Source of the DNA: Allobogoriella deserti
GTDB lineage: Bacteria; Actinomycetota; Actinomycetes; Actinomycetales; Actinomycetaceae
DNA length: 64,000 bases
Assembly (NCBI RefSeq): GCF_042680605.1
Contig: NZ_JBHUEE010000003.1
Location: 309,337-373,336 of the forward strand
Direction: 5' to 3'
Under the pieces are notes generated by a model. That model had not been told where the DNA came from. It saw only the letters and a program-made list of their open reading frames with translations, and made no database searches. The position numbers were made by a program, and so were the translations under genes. This document shows positions 50,250-60,317 of the stretch, in pieces. Position 1 is the first letter of the stretch; each line of letters opens with the position of its first letter.

Positions 50250-53200
50250 TCAGCCGCGGTCGCCCCGCAGCCGAGTGGTGCGGATCAGCACGCCACCGGC
50301 CGCCAGTGCGCTCATTGCGAGCAGCACGAGCAATGCGGTGTCGGAACCAGTGCCGGGCAGATTGCCCGGACCGGAACCGGTGCCGTCACCGGATCCCTGG
50401 CCGCCGTCCCCGTCGCCGGATCCGTCGCCGTCACCGTCGCCCGCCGGAGCGGTGACGGTGAGGTCGGCGGAAGCGCCGGGGCTGCCGTCGGCCGGGTTCG
50501 CCGAGACCGTGTAGTCGCCAGGACCAGCGTCCTCACAGAGTTCCAGGGTCACCTGGAAGGCGCCCGCATCGTCCGTGGTGACCTCCAGGGGCGGGCACAC
50601 AGGCCCGTCCTCGTCGGAGATCTCGACGATGACATCGGTCGACGGTGGGAAGTTCTCGCCGATCACGTCGACGGAACCACCCGGCTCGACCTCATCCGGT
50701 TCGACGATGATCGAGGGGTCGTCACCCGTCTGGGCGGCGACAACCTCGACCGGAGTCGAGGCCATGGCGCCGTTGGCGTCCGTGGCGTCGAGTTCGTACG
50801 TCTCACCGACGACGGCCTCGTCGGGCACCGGAACGGTCACGGTGAACTCACCGTTCGCGTCGGTGATGACCTCGATCGGGTCACCGATCGGGTTGCCGAA
50901 CCGCACGGTGACCTCGGTCTGCGGCAGCCAACCACCGGAGGTGACCTCGGTCGCGCCGTCGGCGGGCACCGGCGAGGTGGCGGAGATGTGCGGTGCGTAC
51001 ACCTCGATCGCCGCCGAAGCCTCGTCACCGTCGGCCCCACTGGCGAGCACGGTGTACTCACCGGCGGAGGCGTCCTGCGGGACCTCCAGCGTGGTGCCGC
51101 TCGGGACGTTGCCGTTGCCCTCGGTCGTCACCTCGACCGGCTCGCCGACGACGTTGCCGTCGCCGTCGACCAGCGAGATGGTGACGCCGTACTCGGCCGG
51201 CCAGCCGCCCGAGGTGACCTCAGTGGTCCCCCCGGCCGGGACGGGCGACGTAGCGCCGACAACCGGGCCTTCCGAAGCGTCCAGCACGGTGACCGGTGCT
51301 TCGGCCGACTCACCCGAGGGGTTGTCCGTGCCGACCACGGTGTAGTCGCCCGGAGTGAACTCCTCGGGAACGATGCCCTCAAGCGTGAAGGCGCCGTTGT
51401 CGTCGGTCTCTGCCTCGCCGGTGTTGACCACGGTGCCCTCGGCGTCTACGGCCTCAAGCGTCACGGTCGAGTTCGGGGTGTACCCCTCACCGCTGATCGT
51501 GACCTCCTGGCCGACGAGGACCTCGCTCGGCTCGACCGTGATCGACGGGTCGATCGGAGCCGGGCCACCGTCACCCTCGGTGACAGTCAGCGGAGCCTCA
51601 GCAGACTCACCCGACTCGTCATCCGTGGCGACCACGGTGTAGTCACCCGGCTCAGCACCCTCCGGAACCGGAAGGTCCTGCACGAAGCCACCGTTCTCGT
51701 CGGTCTCCACCGAGATCGGCTCACCCACCGGGTTGCCCTCGGAGTCGACCAGCTCAACGGTCGCCGTCGAGTCCGGCGTCAGACCCTCACCAGTCACTTC
51801 GGTCGACTCACCCGGAGCAACCTCCGACGGGTCAACCTCGATCGAGGGGTCAATCGGGCCCGGACCGCCGTCACCCTCGGTGACAGTCAGCGGAGCCTCA
51901 GCAGACTCACCAGTGGTGTCATCCGTACCCACGACGGTGAAGTCACCCGGCTCAGCACCCTCCGGAACCGGAAGGTCAACCGTGAACCCACCATCGCCGT
52001 CAGTCTCCGCCGGAACCGGCTCACCAACAGGCTCANNNNNNNNNNNNNNNNNNNNNNNNNNNNNNNNNNNNNNNNNNNNNNNNNNNNNNNNNNNNNNNNN
52101 NNNNNNNNNNNNNNNNNNNNNNNNNNNNNNNNNACTGAACACTCGCCGTCGCATCCGGCGTGAAACCCTCACCAGTAACCGTGGTCGACTCACCCGGAGC
52201 AACCTCCGACGGGTCAACCGCGATCGAGGGGTCAATCGGGCCCGGACCGCCGTCACCCTCGGTGACAGTCAGCGGAGCCTCAGCAGACTCACCCGACTCA
52301 TCGTCGGTACCGACCACAGTGAAGTCACCCGGCTCAGCACCCTCCGGAACCGGAAGGTCAACCGTGAACCCACCATCGCCGTCAGTCTCCGCCGGAACCG
52401 GCTCACCAACAGGCTCACCAGCCGGGTTCACCAACTGAACACTCGCCGTCGCATCCGGCGTGAAACCCTCACCAGTAACCGTGGTCGACTCACCCGGAGC
52501 AACCTCCGACGGGTCAAGGCCGATGTTCAGGTCAAGGCCGCCGGACTCCAGCACGACCAGAGCGGTCTCGACCTGGTCGCCGCTGGTCTCGTCCGTACCG
52601 CGGACGATGTAATCGCCCGGTGCGGCGTCCGCCGGCACCGGCAGGTCAACCGTGAACTCGCCGTTCCCGTCAGTGTCGACGTTGACCGGCTCGCCAACAG
52701 GCTCGCCGTCCGGCCCGATGAGCTCGACTGTAGCCGTGCTGTCCGGCGTGAAGCCGGTACCGGTCGCGGCGGTCGATTCACCCGGCTCGACCTCGGTCGG
52801 GTCGACCGTGAGGTCGAGGTCCGTCGCGAGGCCGCACGCGTCCATCCGAACGCCCGCGTTACCGATGTTCAGGCGTGCACCGTCCGCAGCCTGGACCAGG
52901 CCGAGACTCAACGCGGAGACCTCGAGGCTGGAACCGAGCTCGGTGCCGTCGGGCGCCGTGCACACCTCCGTGACCTGGCGGTTGAGCTGCAGCGATACCA
53001 CCTGTGCAAGCATCTCGATGAACGGCTCGAGAGCGTTGCGGATGGGCACGGTGATCGCGCCAGTCTTGATGTCGTTGATCAGGGTGTTGAAGATCTCCTG
53101 ACCAGCGTCACCGATGACGTAGTCGCGAACCGGCTGGACGACGCCGGAGATTGCCGGGCCGAGAGCGTTGATCGCTGTCGTCAGCGTCGCGCACAGCGCG

Positions 53201-54420
53201 CCACCACCCAGACCAGACGACTCGCAGTCGATGTTGGTCAGGTCCCCCATCAGGTTGAGGTCCCAGGTGGCCGTCGCGGAACCAGCGGGACTTTCCAGAC
53301 CCGCGGTCATATGGAGCGTAACGCTACCCAGTGCTCCCTCGATGGCGCCGACGGCGATGTTCGTCGCCTCTTCCATGAGGTCGTGGACCGTCTCGGCGAT
53401 CATGGGGTAGAGCTCGTCGTCGATCAGCTCCGTGTTGGGATTCTGGTTGTTGATCCCCGAGGGCTGACCAGGACGCAGATCTCCCGAGACGATCTGGTCG
53501 AGGTGGAGAGTGGCGCTACCCGTCGAGAAGTCGACGGTGAGGACCTCGTTGTTGGTCGTGATCGGCTCAGCGATCAGCGCCTGGAAGATCTCCTCCTGCA
53601 TGTTCGACTCGACGGTGGCGTCGACCTGGACGCCGGCAGGCAGAGCATTGATGATGCTGCTCAGGTCGAGCACCTGGTTGACGGTGTCTTCCATCGTCCC
53701 GTCGATCTGCCCGACAGCGTCGTACATCATTCCCGCGGCCTCTTCGATCGCCGGGGAACTCAGGAGCACGCTCGCCTCGCCGGCCCGGTACTGACCGGGG
53801 CCGCCGACACCGTCCGGGTCCAGGAATTCACCGTTCTCGGCCACGACTTCGGCACCGCCGGCACCGAGTCGCATCGTGGCCTCGTCGACCAACAGGTCAG
53901 TGACGCCGTCGACGCCGGCCTCGTTGAAGAGGCTGAGGAGGTCGATCTCCGCCGCGCCGAAGTCGGCGTCGCTCCCGTCCAGCGTGATCGACCCGTCGCC
54001 TGCTGCGATTCCGGAGATGGCGCGGGCGTCGACCGGCGACGTGGCCTCCGACTCCGACTGCAGCGCGCCAATCTGGCCAAAGTCGATCAGCTGGTCGATC
54101 GGGATCTCGATGTTGCCGAGCTGGACGAGCTCACTGCCGAGGACGTCGACGTTCAGCGCCTGGCTGTTGGGCCCGGGGTTGGTCACCGAGCCGGCGTCGG
54201 ATCGGCCTCCCCCAGCAAGGTCGATCCCGAGCACACTGGAGTCGATGTTGCTCGCCTCGGCTTCGGCGGGATCGTCGGGATAGTTGTCGACGGCGGCCGC
54301 TGCCGGCAGGCCGTAGCCCGCTACCGCCACCGTCGAGGCGGCACCCGCGGCGAGGCCGCGGCGCCACCATCTGCGGCGCCGATCAGGCGGGCCGCTTCGA
54401 GGTGTGGACAAATGCCTCAC
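50250..54420 (-). CDS. LPxTG-anchored surface protein with Ig-like repeats (interrupted by assembly gap)
   Basis: Starts at 54420 with an Arg-rich signal peptide (WWRRGLAAGAASTVAVAGY) and ends at a sortase signal: LPGTG, hydrophobic LLVLLAMSALAAGGVLI and an Arg-rich tail. Residues about 45-520 form a choice-of-anchor-type domain rich in Asp, Gly and Asn (DQLIDFGQIGALQSESEAT). Then follow about eight Ig-like repeats of about 100 residues (for example DPSEVAPGESTTVTGEGFTP and GTDDESGESAEAPLTVTEGD). The frames on the two sides of the 98-N run do not match as given, which is due to the gap length and not a true frameshift. Probably an adhesin or coat protein. Confidence 0.85.
51541..52522. repeat. 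300-bp tandem repeats encoding near-identical Ig-like domains
   Basis: Copies of the same 300-bp unit occur at 51541-51840, 51841-52222 (contains the N run) and 52223-52522. The string TGACAGTCAG, for instance, lies at 51581, 51881 and 52263. Less similar copies flank the array in both directions within the same coding sequence. Confidence 0.9.
52036..52133. other. Run of 98 N (unresolved assembly gap)
   Basis: The Ns lie inside one 300-bp repeat. In the intact neighbouring copy, 16 bases separate the sequences that flank the gap. With 16 unread bases the unit becomes exactly 300 bp and the two coding frames join, so the true gap is 16 bases plus a multiple of 300; 98 is an artefact. Confidence 0.9.
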
Positions 54421-54828
54421 ATTGCCTCCTTAACAGGCGTCATGAGATAGGCACCACTTTACTGGCGCTCGCACTGAACCATGCGCCAACAATGCTGGTC
54501 AAGCCGCTCTCTTACCAAGGGTGAGGAAGATTCTGAGGCTCCAGCGACGAGGGGGGCTCAGATGGACAACTTATGACCTCGCGAAACAGTGTCATCGCTG
54601 GTCAGCGTCGACAGAGGGCAGCGTCGCGACAAGAATTGACCGGCTCAGCTAACGTACGAGAAAAAGGGCAACCCGTGGCGAGACTTGCCAGTAGTCCTGT
54701 GTGCGAGTTACAAATACGTAAACTCAGCACGACAGCCTCAGCGAGCGGATTCTTTGAGCGCGGCCTGACGTTGACTCTAGGCGCCGACACGTGTCACGAA
54801 CAGCGATTCTGAACGGCTTCACCCGAGT
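54421..54828. other. Intergenic stretch, no credible gene
   Basis: Leader of the surface-protein gene (minus strand). Base composition is lower in GC than around it. The ORFs here are short or shadows. A short-loop T-rich segment precedes the start, but no consensus promoter stands out. Confidence 0.5.
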
Positions 54829-54887
54829 CTGCGGAGTGCCGCAGTCGACTGCGGTCCACCGCAGGCCTGCGATTCGGAAACCCGCAG
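54829..54887. repeat. CTGCGG-N4-CCGCAG hairpin pair (REP-like)
   Basis: CTGCGG-AGTG-CCGCAG (54829-54844) and CTGCGG-TCCA-CCGCAG (54849-54864) sit four bases apart; a third, looser CTGCG/CGCAG pair ends at 54887 (with CGGAAACCCGCAG in it). The same unit in pairs occurs at 3661-3707, with the same GAAAC-like loops, far away in an unrelated intergenic region. Confidence 0.75.
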
Positions 54888-55078
54888 TAACCGGATTGTG
54901 ATCGACGCGACCTTGACGCCGAACAAGACCTGGGGGATCGGCCGTCCAGCTCCGGTACACGAGGACGGCGTGCCGAGCGATGGCATGGCGTGCCCACCGA
55001 TGGACGGACTCGGCGCGGAAGGCAGCCGGCCGGCCGAAACAGTGCCGTGTCAGCGGCACCGTCGATAGCGTCACGTCC

Positions 55079-55783
55079 ATGCACGTACCGCTCACGGACG
55101 ACCGGTCGGCAGCGCGGCACGCGCTGCCACCCCTTCCGGAGCCCGATCCGGCTCCGAGCCGGATGATCGCGGTACGTGTCCTACTGATGGTCGGATTACT
55201 CGTCGGCGTGATCCAATCCGTCATGGAACCCGTCGATCGCCCACTTCACGAGCTTTTCGCGGGGCTCGAGCGCGGTGACGTCGAAACGGTCACCATCGTG
55301 CGTCCGGCGCAGGGCGCCGGCGCCTCCGGGGGATTTCCGGTGGAGTGGACGGGCGACGGTCGACCCGGGCGCGCGAGCTACCAGCTCGACACGCTCGACG
55401 GGAGCACCGCGTTCGACCAAGGTGAGGAGATCCTCGAGGCGGCAGGACGATCCCCGGAAGCGGTCGAGGTGACGATCCGGGACCATGTACCCGAGACGGG
55501 CGTCACGTGGCACCTGCTCGGTCTGGCCGGTGTGGCCGCGCTGCTGCTCCTCGTCGTCGGACCTCGACCTCGCCTCGCCACGGCGTGGGCGTGGTTCTGG
55601 CTCGCGATGAGCGCACCCGTCGTATGGCTCGCATTCGTCGTCCTCGAGCCGATGCCGTTCTGGCGCCGGGAGCCGCTCAACCCGCACCGGCGCCTCACCG
55701 GCGGCTGGGCCTTCCTCATCTCGATCACCGTCGTTCCCTACCTCGCCTCAACGCTGACCGCGGCAAGTACCTGGGTGCTCTGA
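55079..55783 (+). CDS. Hypothetical membrane protein
   Basis: 234 residues from the ATG at 55079; a weak upstream site. About 30 cytosolic residues, one membrane helix (IAVRVLLMVGLLVGVIQSVM), an extracytosolic domain of about 90 residues with GLERGDVETVTIVRPAQ and GSTAFDQGEEILEAAGRSPE, then three more hydrophobic segments (WHLLGLAGVAALLLLVVGPR). No family is recognised. The neighbours give no hint. Confidence rests on codon-position GC and hydrophobic pattern. Confidence 0.7.
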   Translation: MHVPLTDDRSAARHALPPLPEPDPAPSRMIAVRVLLMVGLLVGVIQSVMEPVDRPLHELFAGLERGDVETVTIVRPAQGAGASGGFPVEWTGDGRPGRASYQLDTLDGSTAFDQGEEILEAAGRSPEAVEVTIRDHVPETGVTWHLLGLAGVAALLLLVVGPRPRLATAWAWFWLAMSAPVVWLAFVVLEPMPFWRREPLNPHRRLTGGWAFLISITVVPYLASTLTAASTWVL

Positions 55784-55924
55784 CGCAGACGCCCGTCCCG
55801 AACGCTCCCCCTTGACAAAACCGCGATATGGCTCTGCCCACGATCCGGTAAGTCAGATCGCACGACACTCGAGCGCCCACTGACGCCGGATTGCCCCTCC
55901 GACCGACGTCGCCTAACGTACGAC

Positions 55925-55936
55925 TTTAACGATCAA
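55925..55936 (+). promoter_or_regulatory. Possible LacI-type operator before the sugar-binding protein
   Basis: TTTAACGATCAA is a partial palindrome around a central CG, as in LacI/GalR sites. It lies 24 bp before the ATG of the binding protein whose operon ends with a convergent LacI gene. Match is modest. Confidence 0.25.
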
Positions 55937-55959
55937 CCTCTCGTGCTGAGGAGTGTTCA

Positions 55960-57213
55960 ATGAGGAGAGCCCCCGTGCGCCGCGCCACCGTTGCCGCGGC
56001 CACCGCCGTCGGTCTTGCCGTCGTAGCCGCCGCATGCGGCTCGGACGACGCCGAATCGAACTCAGCGGGTGGCGTCACCACGCTCACGTTCGCCGCATCC
56101 ACGTTCGGCGACCCGGGACGCGGCCCTCAGCTCCAAGAGTGGGTCGATGACTTCAACGCCAGTCAGGACGAGATCCGTGTCGAGGCGGCGTCTGTCCCGT
56201 ACCCCACGTTCGGGCAAACCATCCTGACTCAGATGGGAGGCGGAGAGGGCCCCGACCTCGTCCGGTTCGACATGCCGGAGTTCGAGTCGGCCTCCGCGGC
56301 GGGGTTGCTCGCGCCGCTCGACGACCTCGTCGACGTCAGCCAGTACGAACTTCTCGAGCAACCCGACCAGTTCATGGTTCACGACGGCGTGCGCCACGGC
56401 ATCATCTTCGAAGCGTCCAACTACGCGATGTTCTACAACAGGGACCTGATCCCCGACCCGCCGACGACATACGACGAGTTCTTCGCCACCGCGCAGTCGG
56501 TCACTGATGGTGATGTGTTCGGCCTCGCCTTCCGCCAGACCGAGGCCGAGGAGGCCGGCGTCTGGCAGGACATCTTCAACTACGTCTACGGTTTCGGTGG
56601 TGCCTGGTCCGACGGCGAGAACCTCACCATCAACTCACCGGAGAACCTCGAAGGGCTCCAGGCGTATCAGGACCTCTACGACGCAAACGTCATCCCGCGG
56701 GGAGCCGACGCCGCCACCTTCCGGCGGATGTTCGCCGAAGGCAAGGTCGGAATGGAGATCAACAACGGCGGGTACGCCACACACCTGGCGTCCGAGAGTC
56801 CCGACCTGAACTTTGACGTCGCGCCGATCCCGTTCCCCGAGAACCGGCCGGGCGCCATCCTGGCGCCGATCGTCATCAACGAGTCCAGCGAGTCCCAGGA
56901 AGAAGCGGCGACCTTCATCCGCTGGGCCCTCGAGCCGGAGAACCAGGTCTCCTTGCAGGAGCTCCTCGGCGCCAGCAGTGTCGCTACACCGACCGAACGC
57001 AGCGAATCCTCGCTCGACGAGATGCCGTACCTGCCGACGTTCGATGAACTGACGAGCTCCAGCCTTCCGCACGTGGTCCTCGGTTTCGAGGACCAGACCC
57101 CGGAAATCCGCCGGATCGTCGTGCAGAACGTGATCGCCGCCCTGCAGGGCAATGTCGACCTCCAGACCGCGCTCGACAACGCCCAGCAAGAAGCTTCCGA
57201 TCTGGTCGGCTGA
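55960..57213 (+). CDS. Carbohydrate ABC transporter solute-binding lipoprotein (family 1)
   Basis: 417 residues; GAGGAG upstream. Signal peptide ends in a lipobox (VVAAAC, cysteine about 27). TLTFAASTFGDPGRGPQLQE, QILTQMGGGEGPDLVRF (ligand-binding region of family-1 sugar-binding proteins) and NYAMFYNRDLIPDPPTTYDE match MalE/UgpB-like receptors. EEAATFIRWALEPENQ lies near the end. Two permease genes and an enolase-superfamily enzyme follow, so the ligand is probably a sugar acid or glycoside. Confidence 0.88.
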   Translation: MRRAPVRRATVAAATAVGLAVVAAACGSDDAESNSAGGVTTLTFAASTFGDPGRGPQLQEWVDDFNASQDEIRVEAASVPYPTFGQTILTQMGGGEGPDLVRFDMPEFESASAAGLLAPLDDLVDVSQYELLEQPDQFMVHDGVRHGIIFEASNYAMFYNRDLIPDPPTTYDEFFATAQSVTDGDVFGLAFRQTEAEEAGVWQDIFNYVYGFGGAWSDGENLTINSPENLEGLQAYQDLYDANVIPRGADAATFRRMFAEGKVGMEINNGGYATHLASESPDLNFDVAPIPFPENRPGAILAPIVINESSESQEEAATFIRWALEPENQVSLQELLGASSVATPTERSESSLDEMPYLPTFDELTSSSLPHVVLGFEDQTPEIRRIVVQNVIAALQGNVDLQTALDNAQQEASDLVG

Positions 57214-57259
57214 CCACCGGCCGGACGGCCGCGCCAGTTTCCCGCGAGGCCAGTTCCGC

Positions 57260-57295
57260 GACGGCGCCGGGCGAGGGACTCCGCCCGGCGCCGTC
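57260..57295 (+). terminator. Intra-operon hairpin between binding protein and permease
   Basis: GACGGCGCCGGGCG (57260-57273) pairs perfectly with 57282-57295 around AGGGACTC. In ABC importer operons such hairpins stabilise the upstream mRNA or attenuate the permease, giving an excess of binding protein. It is 46 bp before the permease start codon. Confidence 0.55.
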
Positions 57296-57340
57296 CCATC
57301 TTGACCGAAGGGTCACCTTGACCGGAGGACACCACTGACC

Positions 57341-58282
57341 ATGACCGCGCTCGAACAGACAAGAGCGCCCGGCGCGAAACGGCGCCGGACACGCAGCGCC
57401 TCGGGAAGCGCCTGGACGCCGTACCTGTTCCTCGCCCTTCCCGCTCTCTACATTGTCCTGTTCCAAGGGATACCCCTGGTCCAGGAGGTCTATCTGAGCT
57501 TCACCCGCACCTCATTGCTGAACCCGACGAGCAGCCAGTGGGTCGGTCTGGAGAACTTCGCCGACATCTTCAGCCAGGACGGATTCCACCGGACGCTGCG
57601 GATCACCTTCGTGTATGTCATTGCGTGCGTCGTCGGGTCGGTCGGTGTCGGACTGATCGTCGCCCTCCTGCTCAATCGGGACTTCCGGGGACGCGGCGTC
57701 GCTCGGGCGCTCGTCACGGTGCCGTGGGCAGCCCCTGGCATCGCCGTCGCGCTGATCGCCACCTGGATGCTGAACCCGCAGTACGGAATCGTGAACCGAG
57801 CTCTCAACGCGATCGGCCTCGGCGTCCCGGGTGGATCCATCCTCGACAGTCCGGTCTACGCGCTGCCCGCGATTCTCGTGACCACCACCTGGCAGCTTTT
57901 CCCGCTCGCCTCCGTCGTCCTGCTCTCGGCGCTACAAGCAGTTCCGAAGGATCTCATCGAAGCCGCCACGATGGACGGCGCCGGACGCTGGCGCATCTTT
58001 CAAACAGTCACCTGGCAGGTGATCAAGCCGACCGTCGGACTGCTCAGCCTGCTCATGACCATCTGGTCCCTTCGGCGCTTCGAACTCATCTGGCTGATGA
58101 CCAGAGGTGGCCCGGTCGGGTCGACGGAAACGCTGGTCATCGACCTCTACTCGGAGGCGTTCGACGCGAAGAACCTCGGCAACGCGGCGGCGATCGGGAT
58201 GGTCGGGATCGTCATCTCGCTCATTGTCATCGTCGGCAGCCGGCTCGTCGTGCGCGGCGCAGACAAGGAGCGCATTCGATGA
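57341..58282 (+). CDS. Carbohydrate ABC transporter permease 1 (MalF/UgpA-like)
   Basis: 313 residues from the ATG. Six hydrophobic segments; PYLFLALPALYIVLFQGIPL at the start. The EAA loop is KDLIEAATMDGAGRWRIFQT. GGPVGSTETLVIDLYSEAF lies near the end, as in UgpA/MalF. Pairs with the next gene. No dedicated ATPase is in the operon; a shared MsiK-like ATPase elsewhere is expected. Confidence 0.92.
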   Translation: MTALEQTRAPGAKRRRTRSASGSAWTPYLFLALPALYIVLFQGIPLVQEVYLSFTRTSLLNPTSSQWVGLENFADIFSQDGFHRTLRITFVYVIACVVGSVGVGLIVALLLNRDFRGRGVARALVTVPWAAPGIAVALIATWMLNPQYGIVNRALNAIGLGVPGGSILDSPVYALPAILVTTTWQLFPLASVVLLSALQAVPKDLIEAATMDGAGRWRIFQTVTWQVIKPTVGLLSLLMTIWSLRRFELIWLMTRGGPVGSTETLVIDLYSEAFDAKNLGNAAAIGMVGIVISLIVIVGSRLVVRGADKERIR

Positions 58283-59109
58283 GCGGTCCGCGTATCGGCA
58301 TGACGTTACGGGTGGTCGGTGTCCTCATCGTCCTGGGCATCGCCGTCTTCCCGCTGTACTGGATGTTCGTCACGGCCCTGTCCAGCGACGCTGACCTGTT
58401 CGCCTCGCGGCCACGCCTGATCCCCGACCTCACGCGTCTCGGCGTGTTCGTCGACGCGCTGGCGGCGGGCGACGTCGCGAACTGGCTGCGCAACAGCCTC
58501 GTCGTCGCCCTCGGCACGACCGCCGTCTCCGTGGGTCTGGGAATCCCTCTCGGTTATGCACTCTCGCGTTTCTCTTTTCGGGGAAAGCTGCTGACGACGA
58601 TCGTTCTTCTGATGACGCAGATGCTCCCCGAGGCGCTGTTGGTTGTTCCGTTGTTCTCCTTGTTCGACCGCTTCGAACTCCTCGATTCGTTGGCCGGCCT
58701 CGTTCTGGCCAACGGCGCGTTCGTGCTCCCGATCGTCGCGCTGATTCTCAAGGGAGCGGTCGACGGCGTGCCGCGCGAGCTCGAGGAGGCCGGGCGGGTG
58801 GACGGTGCCCGCCCGTTGACGCTTCTCGTGCGCATCAACGTGCCCCTTATCGCGCCGTCGATCGCGGCAGCCTCGGTCATCGCGTTCTTCCACGCGTGGA
58901 ACGAGTACGTCTTCGCGGTCACGTTCATCTACGCCCCCGAGATGCAACCGGCTTCGGTGGGCATCGCGAGCTTCATCGGAGAGGTCGGTACGCCTGTTCA
59001 AACCGTCATGGCCGTCGCCTTTATGTTCACGCTGCCGGCGGTGGCGTTCTATCTGTTCGCACAAAAATACGTCGTCGCCGGCATGACGGCCGGCGCAGTC
59101 AAGGGCTGA
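58279..59109 (+). CDS. Carbohydrate ABC transporter permease 2 (MalG/UgpE-like)
   Basis: 276 residues; ATG overlaps the previous TGA. VLIVLGIAVFPLYWMFVTAL starts six membrane segments; the EAA motif is PRELEEAGRVDGARPLTLLV and the MalG-type SRFSFRGKLLTTIVLLMTQM loop is present. Forms the translocation pore with permease 1. Enolase-family gene follows after 8 bp. Confidence 0.92.
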   Translation: MSGPRIGMTLRVVGVLIVLGIAVFPLYWMFVTALSSDADLFASRPRLIPDLTRLGVFVDALAAGDVANWLRNSLVVALGTTAVSVGLGIPLGYALSRFSFRGKLLTTIVLLMTQMLPEALLVVPLFSLFDRFELLDSLAGLVLANGAFVLPIVALILKGAVDGVPRELEEAGRVDGARPLTLLVRINVPLIAPSIAAASVIAFFHAWNEYVFAVTFIYAPEMQPASVGIASFIGEVGTPVQTVMAVAFMFTLPAVAFYLFAQKYVVAGMTAGAVKG

Positions 59110-59117
59110 TCCACCAC

Positions 59118-60299
59118 ATGAAGATCACTTCTGTCGACACCTTCCTTGTCGACTTCTATCGAACCAACCTCGTCATCGTGCGCATCTCCACCGACGTCGG
59201 CATCGTCGGGCTCGGCGAGGCGACGCTCGAGGGGAAGGAACGCGCGGTCGAGGGTGCGATCGCGGAGCTCGCCGAGGCCGTGACAGGACTGGATCCCACA
59301 CGCATCGCCGGGACCGTGTACGAGCTGGCGCGGGACTGGTACTGGCGCGGGGGGCCGGTCATCATGACCGCGTTGAGCGCCCTCGAGATGGCCATGTGGG
59401 ACATATCTGCCCGGGAGCTCGGTGTGCCGGCCTCCCGCCTACTCGGTGGAGCAACGCGCGACCGGATACGCGCCTACGCCAACGGCTGGTTCTCCGGTGC
59501 CGTCACTGCGGAGGATTACGCGCGGGCGGCGGTGCGAACGGTCGAGACTGGATTCCGTGGCCTCAAGTGGGACCCGTTCGAGAACTACGACCTGGTGATC
59601 ACGACGCAGCAGCTCGACCGGGTGCTGGCCCAGATCGAAGCGGTCCGGTCGGCCGTCGGCCCCGATATCGACCTGTTCATCGAGGGTCACGGGCGCTTCG
59701 ACGTCCGCCACGCAACGCTCGTCGCGCGCGAGATCGCCCAGTTCGACCCGGTCTGGTTCGAAGAACCGTGTCCCCCCGACAATCTCGACGCCCTCATCGA
59801 CATCCGGAAGAAGTCACCCGTTCCGATCGCCGCCGGCGAGCGTTGGTTCGGGCGTCAAGGCTTCTTCCCGGCGCTGTCCCGGCAGGCCGTCGACTTCGTC
59901 CAACCCGATGTCACCCACGCGGGCGGCCTTTCCGAACTCGCGTTCATCTCCAACCTCGCCGCCGTGAACTACGTCGGATTCGCCCCGCACAACCCCAGCG
60001 GGCCGCTGAGCACCGCCGCCACCTTGCAACTCGCCGCCACGCTCCCCAACTTCCGGTACCTGGAGATCATGGCGACCGACGTCCCCTGGCGACCTGACAT
60101 CACCAACGAGCGGTTGACGTTGACGCCCGAGGGCGATGTCCTCGTCCCCACGGACGTCGGGCTCGGTATCGACATCGACGAGGAAGCGATAGCGCGGCAT
60201 CCGTTCACGCCGCGTCCCATGCAACTCTTCCGTGATGCCGTGTACGACATACGCCCACCGGATGCGCGCTCGTACTTCAACCTGAGCGCCACCGACTGA
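59118..60299 (+). CDS. Mandelate racemase/enolase-superfamily sugar-acid dehydratase-like
   Basis: 393 residues. MKITSVDTFLVDFYRTNLVI starts the capping domain; TALSALEMAMWDISARELGV is typical of the barrel start. Metal ligands are read as DLFIEGHGRFD, DPVWFEEPCPPDN and IPIAAGERWFG-like PVPIAAGERWFGRQG; the base His lies in FAPHNPSGPLS and a further Glu in RYLEIMATD. The E-G-H pattern suggests the mannonate/galactonate dehydratase branch, although GalD normally has D-x-H. Acts in the cytosol on the imported sugar acid. Confidence 0.85.
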   Translation: MKITSVDTFLVDFYRTNLVIVRISTDVGIVGLGEATLEGKERAVEGAIAELAEAVTGLDPTRIAGTVYELARDWYWRGGPVIMTALSALEMAMWDISARELGVPASRLLGGATRDRIRAYANGWFSGAVTAEDYARAAVRTVETGFRGLKWDPFENYDLVITTQQLDRVLAQIEAVRSAVGPDIDLFIEGHGRFDVRHATLVAREIAQFDPVWFEEPCPPDNLDALIDIRKKSPVPIAAGERWFGRQGFFPALSRQAVDFVQPDVTHAGGLSELAFISNLAAVNYVGFAPHNPSGPLSTAATLQLAATLPNFRYLEIMATDVPWRPDITNERLTLTPEGDVLVPTDVGLGIDIDEEAIARHPFTPRPMQLFRDAVYDIRPPDARSYFNLSATD

Positions 60300-60317
60300 G
60301 TACGACCGGCACAGTCC

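Noticed and set aside
51541..52522. Tandem repeats considered as a CRISPR-like array
   Set aside because: Period is 300 bp, in frame, and encodes Ig-like domains.
50250..54420. Surface-protein gene considered as two genes or a pseudogene because of the frame change at the N run
   Set aside because: The frame change disappears when the gap is 16 modulo 300 bases.
54724..55224. 166-codon minus-strand frame upstream of the small membrane protein
   Set aside because: Crosses the REP-like hairpins and is opposite a better-supported gene.
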